NCBI GenBank assembly: GCA_951394045.1 | Contig: OX595995.1 | Coordinates: 1,116,001 to 1,180,000 of the forward strand | Reading direction: 5' to 3' | DNA length: 64,000 nt | DNA from: Nitzschia sp. DOCU1 | Taxonomy: Eukaryota; Bacillariophyta; Bacillariophyceae; Bacillariales; Bacillariaceae | Program-made: the position numbers and the translations under genes | The notes under the pieces: model-generated | Seen by the model: the letters and a program-made list of their open reading frames with translations, nothing else | What the model was told of the DNA's origin: nothing | Database searches by the model: none | In this document: one piece after another, positions 39,499 to 51,153 of the stretch | How the letters are laid out: the number at the start of each line of letters is the position of its first letter | How positions within the stretch are numbered: the stretch's first letter is position 1

Positions 39499-40262
39499 AT
39501 GAATGGTAGCGTGAACTCGAAACAAACGCGATTGGCAAGCCTACTGCTTGACGAAGGGTTGTGCACGTCGGTCGATGAGGCCACCGCGATGGCCGATATG
39601 ATCATGGATGACGTGGGTGGTGATAACATTGATTTTGGTGCCGACAAAGATGCTAGCAAACGGTTTCAAAAGTGCCTTCAAGAGCAATTCGAATTGTCCT
39701 CGTTAGAAGCCCTGGATTTCACAATCAAACTTTGGGGGGAAACAGCTGGCCAAGACGTAGTACCCGTGGAAGACGACAATGATGACAAGCTTCAATGCCA
39801 ACACGAGAATGACACCAACAACGCAGAAGACGAAGAAGATGGAGTTGCTTTATTCGATGGCGAATGCGAGCTTTGCGATCGATACATTCAATTGACCAAG
39901 CACCACTTCATTCCCAAGTCGACGTGGCCTAGGATGGAAACCCGATTAATGCATGCCACAAAAGCCTTGGAAGAAGGCGAGAATATCAAAGTTGGCACAA
40001 TTTTGGGACCGGGTTTGGTGCATTTAGTGGAAGACTTGGCAACGGCGGCGGCTACCAACGATAAGAAATCGATGGTTCGTCATATTCTCCGCAGAACTGG
40101 CAATGTCTGTCGCCCTTGTCTTCGGCATTGCACAAGGCACACGACAATATGGAATTAGCACTTTCGTATGCTACGATTGAGTTATTACTACAGGACCAAC
40201 AGGTCGCCAAGTTTTGCAAGTGGGCATCGAAGCAAAAGGCAGGCAAATATGCAGTCACGTGA
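39499..40262 (+). pseudogene. HNH-like zinc protein gene with a 1-base frame break
   Basis: The frame from ATG 39499 runs to an early stop at 40158. It has an acidic N-terminal part and, at about residue 125, the motif C-E-L-C-x(7)-L-T-K-H-H-F-I-P-K. Such proteins end with C-R-x-C-H and S-A-x-H-K. Here the first frame gives N-V-C-R-P-C and then goes astray. The third frame from 40122 gives S-A-L-H-K-A-H-D-N-M-E-L-A-L-S-Y and continues 46 codons to TGA at 40260-40262, ending W-A-S-K-Q-K-A-G-K-Y. The point of change is at 40119-40122, in the codon where His is expected, so one base appears to be missing. This is either a real lesion or a sequencing error. Function is not known, though C-x2-C plus HH suggests zinc or nucleic acid binding. 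Confidence 0.68.
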
Positions 40263-40824
40263 CGACTAGGATCCTGCCAGCACCAGGATTCTTGTTCGAG
40301 GGGGGCGGGCCAACGTGGCCACCGCCACCCGACGATCGAACGAACAAACATAGGTATCGGTGAGCTTGTAGTCTTTGAAAGTGTTGGGCTCCACGGCTCG
40401 AGCCTTGCCCGCATGTGATGAACACTCTACCCCAATGGTATTCACATCGGCTCCTCGGCAGCAAATTACTACTAGGGCTCCTCTACGATTTTGGGCGGCC
40501 AACTGACTGCGACAGCCTTGCAGATTCATTCCGTACTGGTTCCCAGCCTGTAAGATCTCATCCTGATCGTCGCTCTGCTTATCATATTGGTATTAACATT
40601 TATGATGTTTATAGTATGGAATTATACTCTAGGTAGATTTATTAAGTACAGATAGTAGTAGATGCTGCTTCCTGGTAAGAATTGATATCAGTCGGCAGTG
40701 CCCCGACAACGACGGGGGACATAGCACGAATAAACTTGTATTTTCCCTTCAGTCGTTATGGGGTCACACCACAAGTCTTCGCCTCGGTCATTGAAGACGA
40801 AGCACCACGTTCTGCCAACGGTTG
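40263..40824. other. Convergent 3' spacer, nothing firm
   Basis: A minus-strand frame at 40266-40529 with a true ATG (87 codons) reads reasonably but has no family signature or neighbour, so I leave it uncalled. Otherwise nothing is seen. Confidence 0.4.
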
Positions 40825-42059
40825 CTACTTGCTACCAGGTGGTAGCGGGCCTTTCTGGGGGGGCAGCATCGCTTGTCCAGCCCCCGCCCCTCCCCCTAGA
40901 CTTCGAATGCCTAGCAGAGCCGAGGCTACACCAGGAGGGGTACCCAAAGGAAAACGATCGTCGGATTTGACCCCACTTGCATTCATATTCGTAGCACCCT
41001 TAATCTTGTTCCGTCGAATCTGGCTTGCGAGGACGGGACGCCCTCGATGAAACAATTCATGAAAGTACGCTCCTTTATCCGGGCCATCCGTGATCCGCAT
41101 GAATTCGTACTGTAAGAGTAGACGAAAAGGCAGAGGAGCACAACATACCAATCCAAGTGAGACTAGTGTGGCGACGACAACGACGAACGCTCGAGTCGCG
41201 AAACAAAGGAAATACTTACAAGATTCAACTGCCTTTGAAAGGACGAGAAGCGGCTCATACGAAAGTATTTGGGCATGATAGTTTTCACGAATTCGCTGGG
41301 ATTGTGGATTGCAAACGCCCGGCCGTGAGGCAAGTAAGAGGCAATGTCTGTCCCCCCTTCTTCTTTCTCTAAGTCAGAAAGCATCTGGTGTAACTTCTGA
41401 GGAAACGTGCCTGTCCTTCCCTTGCGTCCACCCTGCTCCATAGCGTCCAGCAGGAGTTGATCATTGGCAATGGGTTGGGCCAGTACCGAAGATGCGGCGG
41501 ATCCAGCAACGGCATGTCCTCGCTGCTGAGCCGCAAGAAGCTGGTATGAGTTCTGCGATCCCAGGGCTTGTCCACCACCACCACCTACTCCGAAGAGAAT
41601 GCCTGGCGGTTGCTGCCCTCCAAGGACGCCAAGGCCGCGCGCTCCCAGCTGCGATGCTAGGGCTAGACGATCCAGCGCAAGTAGATCAGCGCCCATGCCG
41701 GAATTACCCCCAACAAAACCCGACGTGGTACCCAGCAGCAACGAGCGCTGTCTGTCCGCGGCCAAAAGAGCCGCCATTTGAGGGTCAATAGTACCACCAC
41801 CACCAAGCGCTCCTGGTGCGCCAGGGTAATACAGTGCCCCAGCAGCCAGGAGTAGAGCACGTCGTCGTTGCTCTTCTTGTACAAGGATAGAGTCAATCAA
41901 TGCTGAGTTTGCCCCAACATTTCCAGAACCCAAATGGGCGCGCCCATTGAGACTAGCTGCTCTCGGGCTATCTGCGGAGGTGTGTTCTGCATCTTTCTCG
42001 TCGTCGGCTTTGACTCCCCGTTGGATAAAGCTCGAAGGTAGCATCGTAGCGACCGACAT
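40825..42059 (-). CDS. Heat-shock-factor-type transcription factor, 2 exons
   Basis: HSF proteins bind nGAAn arrays as trimers. Exon 1 is 42059-41220 and exon 2 is 41109-40825. The 110-bp intron has a GTAAGT donor and TTACAG acceptor, is in phase 0, and sits inside the DNA-binding domain, as expected for HSFs. The product has 374 residues. Residues 1-215 are disordered and rich in Gly, Ala and Leu with short leucine-rich helices. The DNA-binding domain spans about 217-305: T-F-P-Q-K-L-H-Q-M-L, F-V-K-T-I-M-P-K-Y-F, S-S-F-Q-R-Q-L-N-L/Y-E-F-M-R-I, and G-A-Y-F-H-E-L-F-H-R-G-R-P. Seventy residues follow with no heptad repeat, so the usual trimerisation helices are not evident. HSFs are greatly expanded in diatoms. 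Confidence 0.9.
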
Positions 42060-43939
42060 GTGGGTGTTTGGTGAATTGCAACGAGAGAGATAATAATGTT
42101 GGACGAAATGAAGAAACGCCAAAGCTTTTAAAATTTTATGGCAAGAACCGCTGCGACAAACGCAAACAGCGTTTTCTCGAAGATATGTTGAAGGAAACAA
42201 GAACTGGAAGGTGCTTTGCTGTTCCTTCCAACTGTTCTTTCACCGAACCTTTACGGCTTAACTATGGCGAGAGTGTCAATATTCTAAGGCCTAAGGCGAA
42301 GTCTACCGTTTGCTCGCGAAGGTTCGGGTTCATTTTAATATGAGCCGGGCCCATTAAATATGACTGTAAACGACTGCTTTTGTTAAACATCGATTTGCTC
42401 ACCACTGTTCGGCATACGTACAGCACAACAAACAATGGGGAGCCATAAATATAATAGAGCCTTTTTTCGCGCTCCCGGGCGAAACGACGCGCATATGAGT
42501 AACGGAGAGGGCTATTGGAGGTTCAGTATACATTTCTGTATAAAAACGCGATAAATTTCGTCTTGCAGATGGCCGTAAACTTTCCTTAATAATGGAACCA
42601 TCAACTCAGTTTTGTCTAGGTAATTAAATTTGAGGGCCTGTGCAAGACGTCAAGCTGAGCTCAAATACTCATCACCAAAACCAAAACGCAAAACAGGCTT
42701 TAGAAGAGCGTGTTTGTTCCAAGCCCGAACCTCAAATGATTCGCGACATCCTGGAATTTTGCTGGAAGGGTTCGCAACATCGATGCAAAGAGTACAAATC
42801 GTCGTGGGAGTTCAACTCGTTGATTAAGAATGGGAACAATCGAAGGCACATAGGCTTATACTGGCGCTATTCTAGTGAGCACTGCACCCTGGAACTGTGA
42901 TTTTGCTCTCTCTCAAATGTTCCGAAGGAACATTCCAGAGCAGTTTTGTTGCCGACGTAATTCCCCTCAGTTTACGAACGTTAATTCGCAATGCGAAGCA
43001 ATGCACCACTCTACGTTGAAAGAGAAGCAGGTCCCGTTTCGATTGCTACGACTACATCACAACTATACAAGTTCACCCAGATAAACATGCGCAGAAGGGG
43101 TGAAGGACAGAACAACAATGTCGTCCTGCCGTTTAAACAGACACACACATCTACGCCATTACAAGTAGCAGTAGTGAATGTGCCACTTAAGTTATATTGC
43201 TGTGCAGTACCGTGTTGTACTTGAACTTACAGAGTAGTAGTCAACTGTACTTGGTATTGGTACTTATGATTGCGTGTTCCAAAACTTTCTATTATGTTGG
43301 TACGAATCGACGCGTTTGACAATGGTTCTTTCCCGAACAAGGCCTTTCGCCTTGTCCTTAATCATCCGTCCTCTTATCCTTGGCTTTGGTGATGGGAGTT
43401 CGTCACATCCGACTCTGATTAATTAAGGAAAGATGAGCCGATTATTTCCTCATTCAGTCCCCTTGGGCGCCAATAGAAAAGAAAACAAGGAACTGCATAG
43501 CGCGTTTCACGTCCTACAGACAGTACAGCAGCGTGTACCTATGATAGGTATTGTATTAGGCACCTTTGCTCTTTAATAGTAGCTAGTGCATCATAACGCA
43601 GTACTACATGGTGGAATGGTGCTGCCTTGGCTCTCTTACTAGGGGGCAGAGTCTACGACCCCAGCATCAGTCGCTCTGAAATAGGGGGTGGTTTGTTTGT
43701 GATTCTCGGCTGATGGTGAAGGTGTTGGAAAGAACGGGAGACTCGTCGCTGCCAGCAGATAGTGCTTGCATTGGAGGTGTGCTGGTTTCCTACAAAGCAC
43801 TACATTCGATGGGGTATAGAACATTGTCGTAGACTCGGGCCCACAATAATTTTAAAAAAATCATTATGTTCGCAATTTCTAGCCGTTATCGTTACGCTTT
43901 TCTAGTTGCTCACTATCCCACAAGATCGACTGGTCACCG
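42060..43939. other. Long intergenic stretch, no firm gene
   Basis: About 1.9 kb. A plus-strand frame at 42640-42900 starts with GTG and encodes a 50-residue protein-like end (D-I-L-E-F-C-W-K-G-S), but has no family signature. Minus-strand 43639-43824 is also unsupported. No repeat was found. Confidence 0.45.
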
Positions 43940-45367
43940 TCACGTCGTCTCGGATTGAGTGGCTTGTCTAACTCGAGATGGTGATAGTAAACCATAGAAA
44001 CGCAATAGATCGGGAGACAAGGTCAAAGGGAGCTCTTGCGTTACCCGATCCACCAGTGGCGCCGCGATCCCTGTAGGCTGCCTATGAATGGAGGCCAGCG
44101 CACGTTGGTGGAAGAAGAGATCTGAATGAAACGCTTCGTTGCCAGTTGCCAGTCCATGAAAGTGACAATTGGCCAAATTGTTCAAGATGCGTTGCAAGAC
44201 TTGATGCGCATGTAGCGGTTGAAGATATTTGTCTTCCCACGCGACATTATAACTGTTACATACTCGGCGACAGTCCTCAAGCGTCATAAGTTCTCCTTTG
44301 TTGAAAACGTCCAGAAACTTCACTTGGGCTTCCTTCTCCTTATGCGTCAAGAATCCCAAGACGACGTGCCCCGGTAGCCCCAACAAGTGGACAGATAGGT
44401 TTAATCTCCGACAGACACAAGAGTAGAGAATGGCCAACGTAATGGGAATCCCCTTCTTTGAACTCAGTACGCAATCCAGAAGGGAGTTGCGGTAATTGTA
44501 ATAGTCGTCAGAGTTCCCCTGAAATTGCTCTTCCTGAAAAAGATATTCATTGATGACTAGAATTTGGTCCATGACGGAAATGGCATTCAAGCTCCCTGCA
44601 TGGCGTTTCTGGATACGATCGCGACATGCGTCTGCAAGTTGATCTAGCCGTCGTTCGGTGGATTCTCTAACATTGAAATCTGGGCGAAGAATCAACTGAT
44701 CGGGCGTTTGCTGAATTTCGTTGACTAGCAGAGCGTATCGTTCCAGCAAAAGCGCATTTGTGGCGTGGTCCACCCGGCCGTCGTCATCCAACTGAAGAGC
44801 CTGGGTGGCCTTCCACTCGTACAAGCATTCCGCAAATTGAATGGATTGGAGCGACCGTGCCGCTAAGAAGGCCCGTAATCGAACGTCAAATTCTGCGCTG
44901 TCGTTGTTATCATTTTTCGTTGAAAGAATAGTCCGTGCTTCTTTTCTCAAATAATCAATCACGTCACCCCTCATTGCCAACAGATCATTCCACATCAAGT
45001 GCTCCCATGCCTGACCTATAAAGGCACTTCCGTCGATTCGGACAGCATCTTCAGGTACTCGCAATGACACTTTCAAATCCATCGTCATTTGTTGCAAGAT
45101 CTCCCTCGCGCGAAGGTCCTGGGTATGCCGTCGGCAGTAATGACGCCGAGGATCTTCGTCTGTGACTTCCTCCCTAACAACATCAACATCATACCGAGAA
45201 CTTGTCTTCCAACGTTGCGAAGCAAGTTCCCTCCAAAGATCCGGATTGTTCGAGATTTGCTGATGCAAACTGGTGCAACAGAGGGATAATCGACCGACCG
45301 AAACACCGTCGTCGTGGAGGAAGCGAAGTATGTGTTCCAAAAGATCGTGAGGTAATGACGATAGCAT
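43940..45367 (-). CDS. F-box protein with SirB1/transglutaminase-like domain (FBXO21-like)
   Basis: F-box proteins bring substrates to SCF ubiquitin ligases. The 475-residue frame starts with an F-box (L-P-H-D-L-L-E-H-I-L-R-F-L, then L-C-C-T-S-L-H-Q, N-P-D-L-W-R-E-L-A). The middle is helical. Residues about 260-370 form the SirB1 N-terminal/transglutaminase-like domain: I-L-V-I-N-E-Y-L-F, Y-Y-N-Y-R-N-S-L-L-D-C-V-L-S-S-K-K-G-I-P-I-T-L-A-I-L-Y, and G-L-P-G-H-V-V-L-G-F. This pairing is that of animal FBXO21. Animal proteins also have a C-terminal YccV-like domain, and here the end is shorter, with R-I-L-N-N-L-A-N and a polar tail. No intron is needed. The substrate is unknown. Confidence 0.88.
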   Translation of the reverse strand: MLSSLPHDLLEHILRFLHDDGVSVGRLSLCCTSLHQQISNNPDLWRELASQRWKTSSRYDVDVVREEVTDEDPRRHYCRRHTQDLRAREILQQMTMDLKVSLRVPEDAVRIDGSAFIGQAWEHLMWNDLLAMRGDVIDYLRKEARTILSTKNDNNDSAEFDVRLRAFLAARSLQSIQFAECLYEWKATQALQLDDDGRVDHATNALLLERYALLVNEIQQTPDQLILRPDFNVRESTERRLDQLADACRDRIQKRHAGSLNAISVMDQILVINEYLFQEEQFQGNSDDYYNYRNSLLDCVLSSKKGIPITLAILYSCVCRRLNLSVHLLGLPGHVVLGFLTHKEKEAQVKFLDVFNKGELMTLEDCRRVCNSYNVAWEDKYLQPLHAHQVLQRILNNLANCHFHGLATGNEAFHSDLFFHQRALASIHRQPTGIAAPLVDRVTQELPLTLSPDLLRFYGLLSPSRVRQATQSETT

Positions 45368-45881
45368 ACTACTTTTGTAGGCTAGTAGTATAGCTTGCTG
45401 TCTGTCTATGGAGCTTTAAACGTCTTGCTCCCACTTGCTTTCCAGTGCTATCGTCCCTCTCTGCGGTCATCGTCGTCGTCAACCTTTTGCTTCGGTGGTG
45501 TCTGATAGAAAAGAAAGAAGCGTTCAAAGCGTGTGATAGTGTCGGCGGGAGGCGGGCGGGCGTGGCGCGAGCACACGACTGGCCTGCCGCCGGGCAAGAT
45601 CTCCGACTCCTTTGACTATGTAAAAACCCGGAGGATCGTATCTTTGGCGAAACCTCACCATGACCACCCATTGCTTGTGGCTACAGCGACCGGCAGCACA
45701 ATCATTTGTCGAATGACCGATGCCACTAGAGAATCAAAGGATGATCAATCAATAGAGTTTGTCAGTGGTGGGGCTCCTGGATCTCATCTGCTGTCAACGG
45801 GTAATGTTTTGAGGGAAACCACGAGGATTTCCGCTCCTGAAACGTCGTTTTTGACTCTAGGCAGCATTTTCGCACGCCATC
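45368..45881. other. Divergent spacer between F-box gene and S1 gene
   Basis: Both promoters should lie in these 514 bp. A plus-strand frame at 45533-45952 overlaps the next gene in another frame and has no domain. Confidence 0.45.
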
Positions 45882-46829
45882 ATGTCTGGTGCGTCGTCTG
45901 CCGATTTGCCCCGAGAAGGAGATATCATCGAAGGCACCATTGCAAGAATTGAAGCGTATGGAGCCTTTTGTCGGTTGGACACTGGCAGTCGACGGCCCCT
46001 GCAGGGATTGATTCACATTTCGCAGCTGGTCCCCGATCAGCGAGTGGAACGCGTCGATGACGTATTGTCGGTCGAGGATCGCGTCTGGGTCAAGGTGTTA
46101 AAGGTCGAAATGGACCCCGCCAGTCAACGATGGAGGATTCAATTGAGTCGTAAAGATGTCTCACAAGATGGCTTGGCGACGGATTTGGGGTTGGAGCGCG
46201 AGTCACAAGAGCTGCGGAAAAATCAACTAGAATCAAATCTTAATTCCATGATTGGAATGGGGGTAGCTCGAGATCCCATGGCGAATCGGTTGACTATGAA
46301 AAATGCAGCCAGTCAGGGGACCACATTTCATGGTGGCTATTCGCTGGTAGGTGACGATGAAGGGGAACCAGAGCCCGTGGTTGAGCCACCCGCGCAACAA
46401 CTACCTCCTATGGGGCGTGGACGAGGAACGACATTGCCCGCTTGGATGACACAAGCGTCCGAGGGGCCGACGGGCAAGCAAAATGAGGCTGATGACGAAA
46501 GCGATGACGCCCATAAGAAGAAAAAGAAGCACAAAAAGAAACATTCGAAATCGCATAGGAAAACCCACAAGAAGCACTCGTCGAGCTCGGATCGCAAACG
46601 AAAGCGAAGTCGTCGGGAACGCGCATCATCTGACTCGGAAAGTGTGAGTGATGGATCACTGTCGTACGATTCTCGAAGCGATCGTGGCCGAAAGCGACGC
46701 AAGAGAGACCGAAGGACCAAGTCGCCACCTAGAGACAAGGACAAGAGGAAAAGCAAGGGCGATCGTTCACGTGGAAAAGATCGAGAGAGCGATGGCTCTG
46801 CTTCAAGCGAGGATTCGAGACGACGGTAG
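45882..46829 (+). CDS. S1 RNA-binding protein with Lys/Arg/Ser-rich tail (ZCCHC17-like)
   Basis: The 315-residue frame has an S1 domain at about residues 10-90 (G-D-I-I-E-G-T-I-A-R-I-E-A-Y-G-A-F, L-Q-G-L-I-H-I-S-Q-L, V-W-V-K-V-L-K-V-E, I-Q-L-S-R-K-D). After a linker comes M-G-R-G-R-G-T-T-L-P-A-W-M-T, a motif also seen in some nuclear RNA-binding proteins. The last 110 residues are Lys runs, His-Lys and Arg-Ser stretches such as K-K-K-K-K-H-K-K-K-H, with S-D-S-E-S and serine/acid patches. This order (S1, then basic tail) fits PNO40/ZCCHC17, a nucleolar and ribosome-linked RNA protein, but no CCHC knuckle is seen. It is expected to be nuclear. Confidence 0.8.
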   Translation: MSGASSADLPREGDIIEGTIARIEAYGAFCRLDTGSRRPLQGLIHISQLVPDQRVERVDDVLSVEDRVWVKVLKVEMDPASQRWRIQLSRKDVSQDGLATDLGLERESQELRKNQLESNLNSMIGMGVARDPMANRLTMKNAASQGTTFHGGYSLVGDDEGEPEPVVEPPAQQLPPMGRGRGTTLPAWMTQASEGPTGKQNEADDESDDAHKKKKKHKKKHSKSHRKTHKKHSSSSDRKRKRSRRERASSDSESVSDGSLSYDSRSDRGRKRRKRDRRTKSPPRDKDKRKSKGDRSRGKDRESDGSASSEDSRRR

Positions 46830-47115
46830 CTACTCGTAGCCGTGGGCAGAAAAGAGGTCATGACGATTGATGGTTGCAAGTTGTTGACGACCTACAGTTT
46901 CTAGGTGTTAGGAAAATCGACACTCAACGTCGGAAAGTCACGCGCGGATCCGATCAAATGAAATAGATGGTTCTGCCGCCCACCACAGATTTCCCGAAAT
47001 ATCAAAGAGATGGGAAAGATAGCCATCCTCATAGAAACTTTCCTGACCGTAGAAAAGGAAGGAGGATGGCAATTTTGCAAAGTAAAGCCCCCGAAAACAA
47101 AGATCATTCCAATGC

Positions 47116-50100
47116 TCAAAATCCGAACGAATACGAGTCATCTGCCATGTTCAAGGAAGAGTGCTGAGAAGAATTGTTTGACTTTTTGCGACGACGGGCC
47201 TTTTGGGCTCCTTCGCACGAAGAAAGACCAGAGGCTTGAGTGGCAGTAGTGGAGTGACGTCCGTGCTTTCTCGAGTCGTTGCTCTTCTTGGAGCGGCCCG
47301 ACGTTTTTGAAGACTCAGATGCTACCGACTTGGCAGCCGACTTGCCCGAGGTTATGGATCTTGTATCATCAGCATGCTTCGATCGCTTGGAAGCTCGGTC
47401 TGCATCGGATGCTAGCATACTTGAGTTGTCACGGCGTGATGCATCCGAAGAATGTTTCTTTGTCCGATCTCGAGCAAGACCACTAGCACTATTATCATCT
47501 CTTTTGCCATCACGAGTGCTGCTGAACGAACGCTTCTGCTGGATATTTTCAGACCCCTTCACCTGCCCCGACAAACTGCCCGATCTTTCCTTGTGGTCTT
47601 TTGATTTGGTTGGGCGAGACGATTCCTTCTCAGAGTTTTGGCCACCGAAATGGTTGTCTAGATCTTTGAGAACGCCGCGCCGGTGACCGTAATGGCTGGG
47701 CGATCGGTCCTCTTTCTTGTTCGCGACTATGGTTTTGTCGGGCTTCGCATTTGATCTCGATACATCGGTGCTGCGAGGCACGGATTTCGTCTCGCGGGCG
47801 GAAAATTTGGTCGCGTTCGTCTGATGCTTCCCCTTGCGGAGCAAATCATCAAACAAGTCGTCGTCGGCATCGTCATCGACGTCTAGATCAAGATGCTTTC
47901 GGGGGAAAGAGCTAGATCCGAAGCGCGTAGGAGACTTGTTGTCCTCCTTTTTCTTGCCTGCGATGGCCGCCAGACCTCGCTTGGTCTTTCCGTACTGCTT
48001 TGACTTGCGTGTACCTTGTTTCAATGGGGCTCCCGTCTCAGGAACATCGGCTTCTGAGATATTCTCGTCATTATCGTGGTCTTTCCAGCGGACACGCTTG
48101 TCACTGCTTTGGGTCATATTGGACGGCGAAGTCTTTTGGGCCTCGTTCCGGAAGTTGGCAAAGGTCGTCAGCAATGATTTGGGATGGGCAGGGGTCTCAT
48201 CTGCAGAGAGCTCGTCGTCTTGTGACTGAGGGAAGTAAAAGTCAGCGCCTTTCCTTCCCGTGGTGGATGGCCCGCCTCGGGATTGCTGGTAGCGCCCGGA
48301 TTGAGCGTGTTTGTCGAGCCTAGCAGTTACGCAATTATCTCCCGCAGCGAGATCGGCTTTGAGACTACGTTCGTCGACATGCTCCTGTCTCTTCCGCTCG
48401 GCTTCAACCCTCGCCCGATTCCTACGGCGTTCTTCCTCCTGGCGACGAAGCTCTGCCTGTGCTGCTTCGGCTTGGCGGCGCTTCTCCGCCTCAGTGCTGA
48501 TTTTTCGGCGGGACTCTGCCTTCGCTGCTCGGATAATGGACTCCAATTCGGCTTGCAGTGGTCTCAGGACTTCACGCGCCTGTTCGGATCGAGGCAGAGT
48601 GATGTCGTAGACAAATGTCGAAGCGAAAGCTTGAAGCATAGCGTAGGCTTTGCATTCTTATGAGTGTGGCGCCGAGAAATTACATCAAAGCATGGCTCGA
48701 AAGGCTTACCTGCGGTGTATGAATCCCTCTGCTCATCGATCGCTCGAATTTCCGTGGCTTGACGCCGTTCAATGACCAGGAGCTCTTGACGAAGTTCCTT
48801 TTCACTCTCCTCTTCCAGCGCCGATTTGGTTTCCATTCCATTCAACACAACGTCCGCGGCCTTTGAACGCTCCTTAGCTCGCTCAAGGCTAGCAAGAAGG
48901 CCGGCTTTCTCTGTCTCCCATGAGGCTACACTATCATCGTATTCCGTGGAATCCTGCTCAATGACAGCTTTGGTGGCATCGATTGCTTGTCGAGCACGCT
49001 CGAGCTCTGCATCACAGGCAAGGACCTTTTGATTGTGATCAGCCGACGAGTTAGTCTTGGTACCCAGGAGTTCTTGCAACGATGCTTCCAGCTTGGCAAT
49101 CGTCTTGCGCTCGAGATCAAGCTCCATGCTGAAATCCTCCAACTCCTTGCTTCGAGTCGTCTCGGAATTCATCATTTCCGTCGCGGAGCTAGTCAAAGAA
49201 CGAGTCATTCCCTGATTTTCAAAAGAAGCTTCATCGTTCTGGAGGAGCAAGGCTCGCATTTGATCAATCTCCTTTTGGATAGAATCGCTGCCTTCGAGTA
49301 TTGCTTTTGCCTTGGATTGAGTACTCTTGGTATCCGCTTCGACATTTGCAAAGTCAAAGGTGCCTTGCGTATCCAGACCGCAGCCGTGCGCGTCACGACT
49401 AGCTTTGGCTTGATCTAGCGCGAGTGCATTGGCTTGCAGTTCTTTCACAAGCATGTCTTTTTTGCTAGCAAGAGACACGATTGTTTCCTTTCCGCGTTCG
49501 ACATTGTTTGAGAGTTCAGCATGCTGTTCGGAACGAAGTTTCTCAGCGCCAGCGATTTCATCGGCCAGTGCCTCGGACCGAGTGCGGGTGGATTCCTCAC
49601 TATTTTGAGCCTCAAGAAGCTCCTTCTCTGCCTCGGAATGCTGGGCTCTGAGACTTGAGATATCTTTACTGCGTTGCTGGACTCTTGCCCCTTCTTGCTG
49701 GACGGCATCCCGAAGTTGTTGCTCCTTGCGAAGCACGTCATTCTTTTTCGCCTCAAGTGCAGCGACCTTGGCCTTTCCTTCGGATTTCAGTTTAGTGAGG
49801 ACAGAAAGTTGATTGCTCACCAAAATTAGGACAGAATCGATCTTGCGCCGGCATCCAGTGTTGATCCGAGCAGAAAGCAACCCACGCTTGAGCTTCTTTT
49901 CAAAGTCACGGATGTCGCCACTGGCTTTGTCGTTTCCAAGTCTTCGAGTACCAAGGGAACGAGTTGCAGTGGAAAGGAGCTCCCGACTTTGACGCAGTTG
50001 CGCTCGGAGCTCGCCATTGGAGTACTTGAGCTTTCCTAGTTTGGTTTCCAGAGTCGTGTGCTGCTTCAAGCGCTGCTCTTTTGTTGAACGTGCGATCACG

Positions 50101-50536
50101 AGCTTGCGCTGGGCGTCCACTTGCTGCTGTTCGAGGATTTGGAGGTCTGCCATGACTACAGTTTCCAGAATACGACAACATGTTGTCAGGATACTTTCAC
50201 CGTGTTCAAATCCGATAGCTGGTGATTTCTCTTACCTTCGTCGATGGAAATGGTGCCATGCAAGGCGTGCTCTTGCTGTTGCGATTCCTTGCCGGGGGCA
50301 TTTCTTTGGCTTTGTTGCTGCGCTTCTCCCATGAAACGATTCGTGTGTCTCTGGAGCATCACTTGATCACCTGAATCAATCAAAGCTCCGCCATGAGACT
50401 GACTCGCTCTGCCGCTGGCGTTTGGTCGGGAACCCATAGTCGTCGCGACTTTCGAGGACAACGCACGCGGCATGGTCCGCGCTGCCCGGTCGTTCTTCCT
50501 GCGGTTCTTAAACGTCTCCAATACGAATGATGACAT
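47116..50536 (-). CDS. Large coiled-coil protein of unknown function, 3 exons (1092 aa)
   Basis: I join exon 1 (50536-50236), exon 2 (50155-48710) and exon 3 (48647-47116). Introns of 80 and 62 bp have GTAAGA and GTAAGC donors and CTGTAG and CAAAG acceptors, both phase 1, and the sum is an exact frame of 1093 codons. Residues 1-100 are basic and disordered. Residues 101-590 are a long coiled coil with few breaks (E-Q-Q-Q-V-D-A-Q-R-K-L to E-L-R-Q-E-L-L-V-I-E-R-R-Q). Then another helix (E-A-E-K-R-R-Q-A-E-A-A-Q-A-E-L-R-R-Q-E-E-E-R) is followed by a long Ser/Lys/Asp-rich disordered region. The extreme end is A-D-D-S-Y-S-F-G-F. I do not recognise a family. Cytoskeletal, spindle or nuclear roles are all possible. 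Either long frame read alone would end in intron sequence. Confidence 0.8.
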
Positions 50537-51153
50537 GATGGAGTGGTGAATAGGAATACTGATACGAGTAGTCTGCTTTGGTACTGGAGTGTGAGTGATT
50601 TCTTTGACAATAGATGTGATGATGATGTTTCTGTCGTACGATGATGCCGCTTTGTTGTTGCGTCAAGAGGCGAAAAGTGATATGTGAAGATCGATGAGGC
50701 ATTTTGCGCTGGCGGGTGGAGGGACGCACGGGATTGGCGCGGAGGCGTGGCAGACTCGGAATGATATTTGCACTCTTGAAGATTTGATGTAGGTTCGAAT
50801 TGTATTCTTAACGCTAAATTAACGTTTTTGTTGTTGGAGGGAATTTCTGCTTGCGCGTGCTTCAATGCCGTTGGGGGCAAGTATGATGAGGGGACGCTCC
50901 GCATGAGGTCCATTTAGTCGAGAAGCGTGAAGCATCATCTACAAAAACAAACTTCTATGAAAGTACTACTATTAAAGCAGCGAAACCTGAACGCTCCAGA
51001 ATCTACTGTCTGCGTCGACGGACGATTGGCGACAATCTATTTGCATTCGTATCATTGTCGCTGCACCCTCCGTTTATCGATTTCTGGCTTTAGTGTGAGT
51101 CTAGAGGAAGACAAGGACTGCAACCAGCACCACGTGAGCGTTGTTCTGCAACG
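50537..51153. other. Intergenic stretch, nothing recognised
   Basis: It lies upstream of the coiled-coil gene and so holds its promoter. The acidic gene at 51154 ends at its right edge. Short frames on both strands have no domain. Confidence 0.45.

Noticed and set aside
40266..40529. 87-codon minus-strand frame with ATG
   Set aside because: It lacks any recognised motif and sits in the 3' spacer between two genes.
42640..42900. 86-codon plus-strand frame
   Set aside because: It starts with GTG in the frame used and has no family signature, leader or partner exon.
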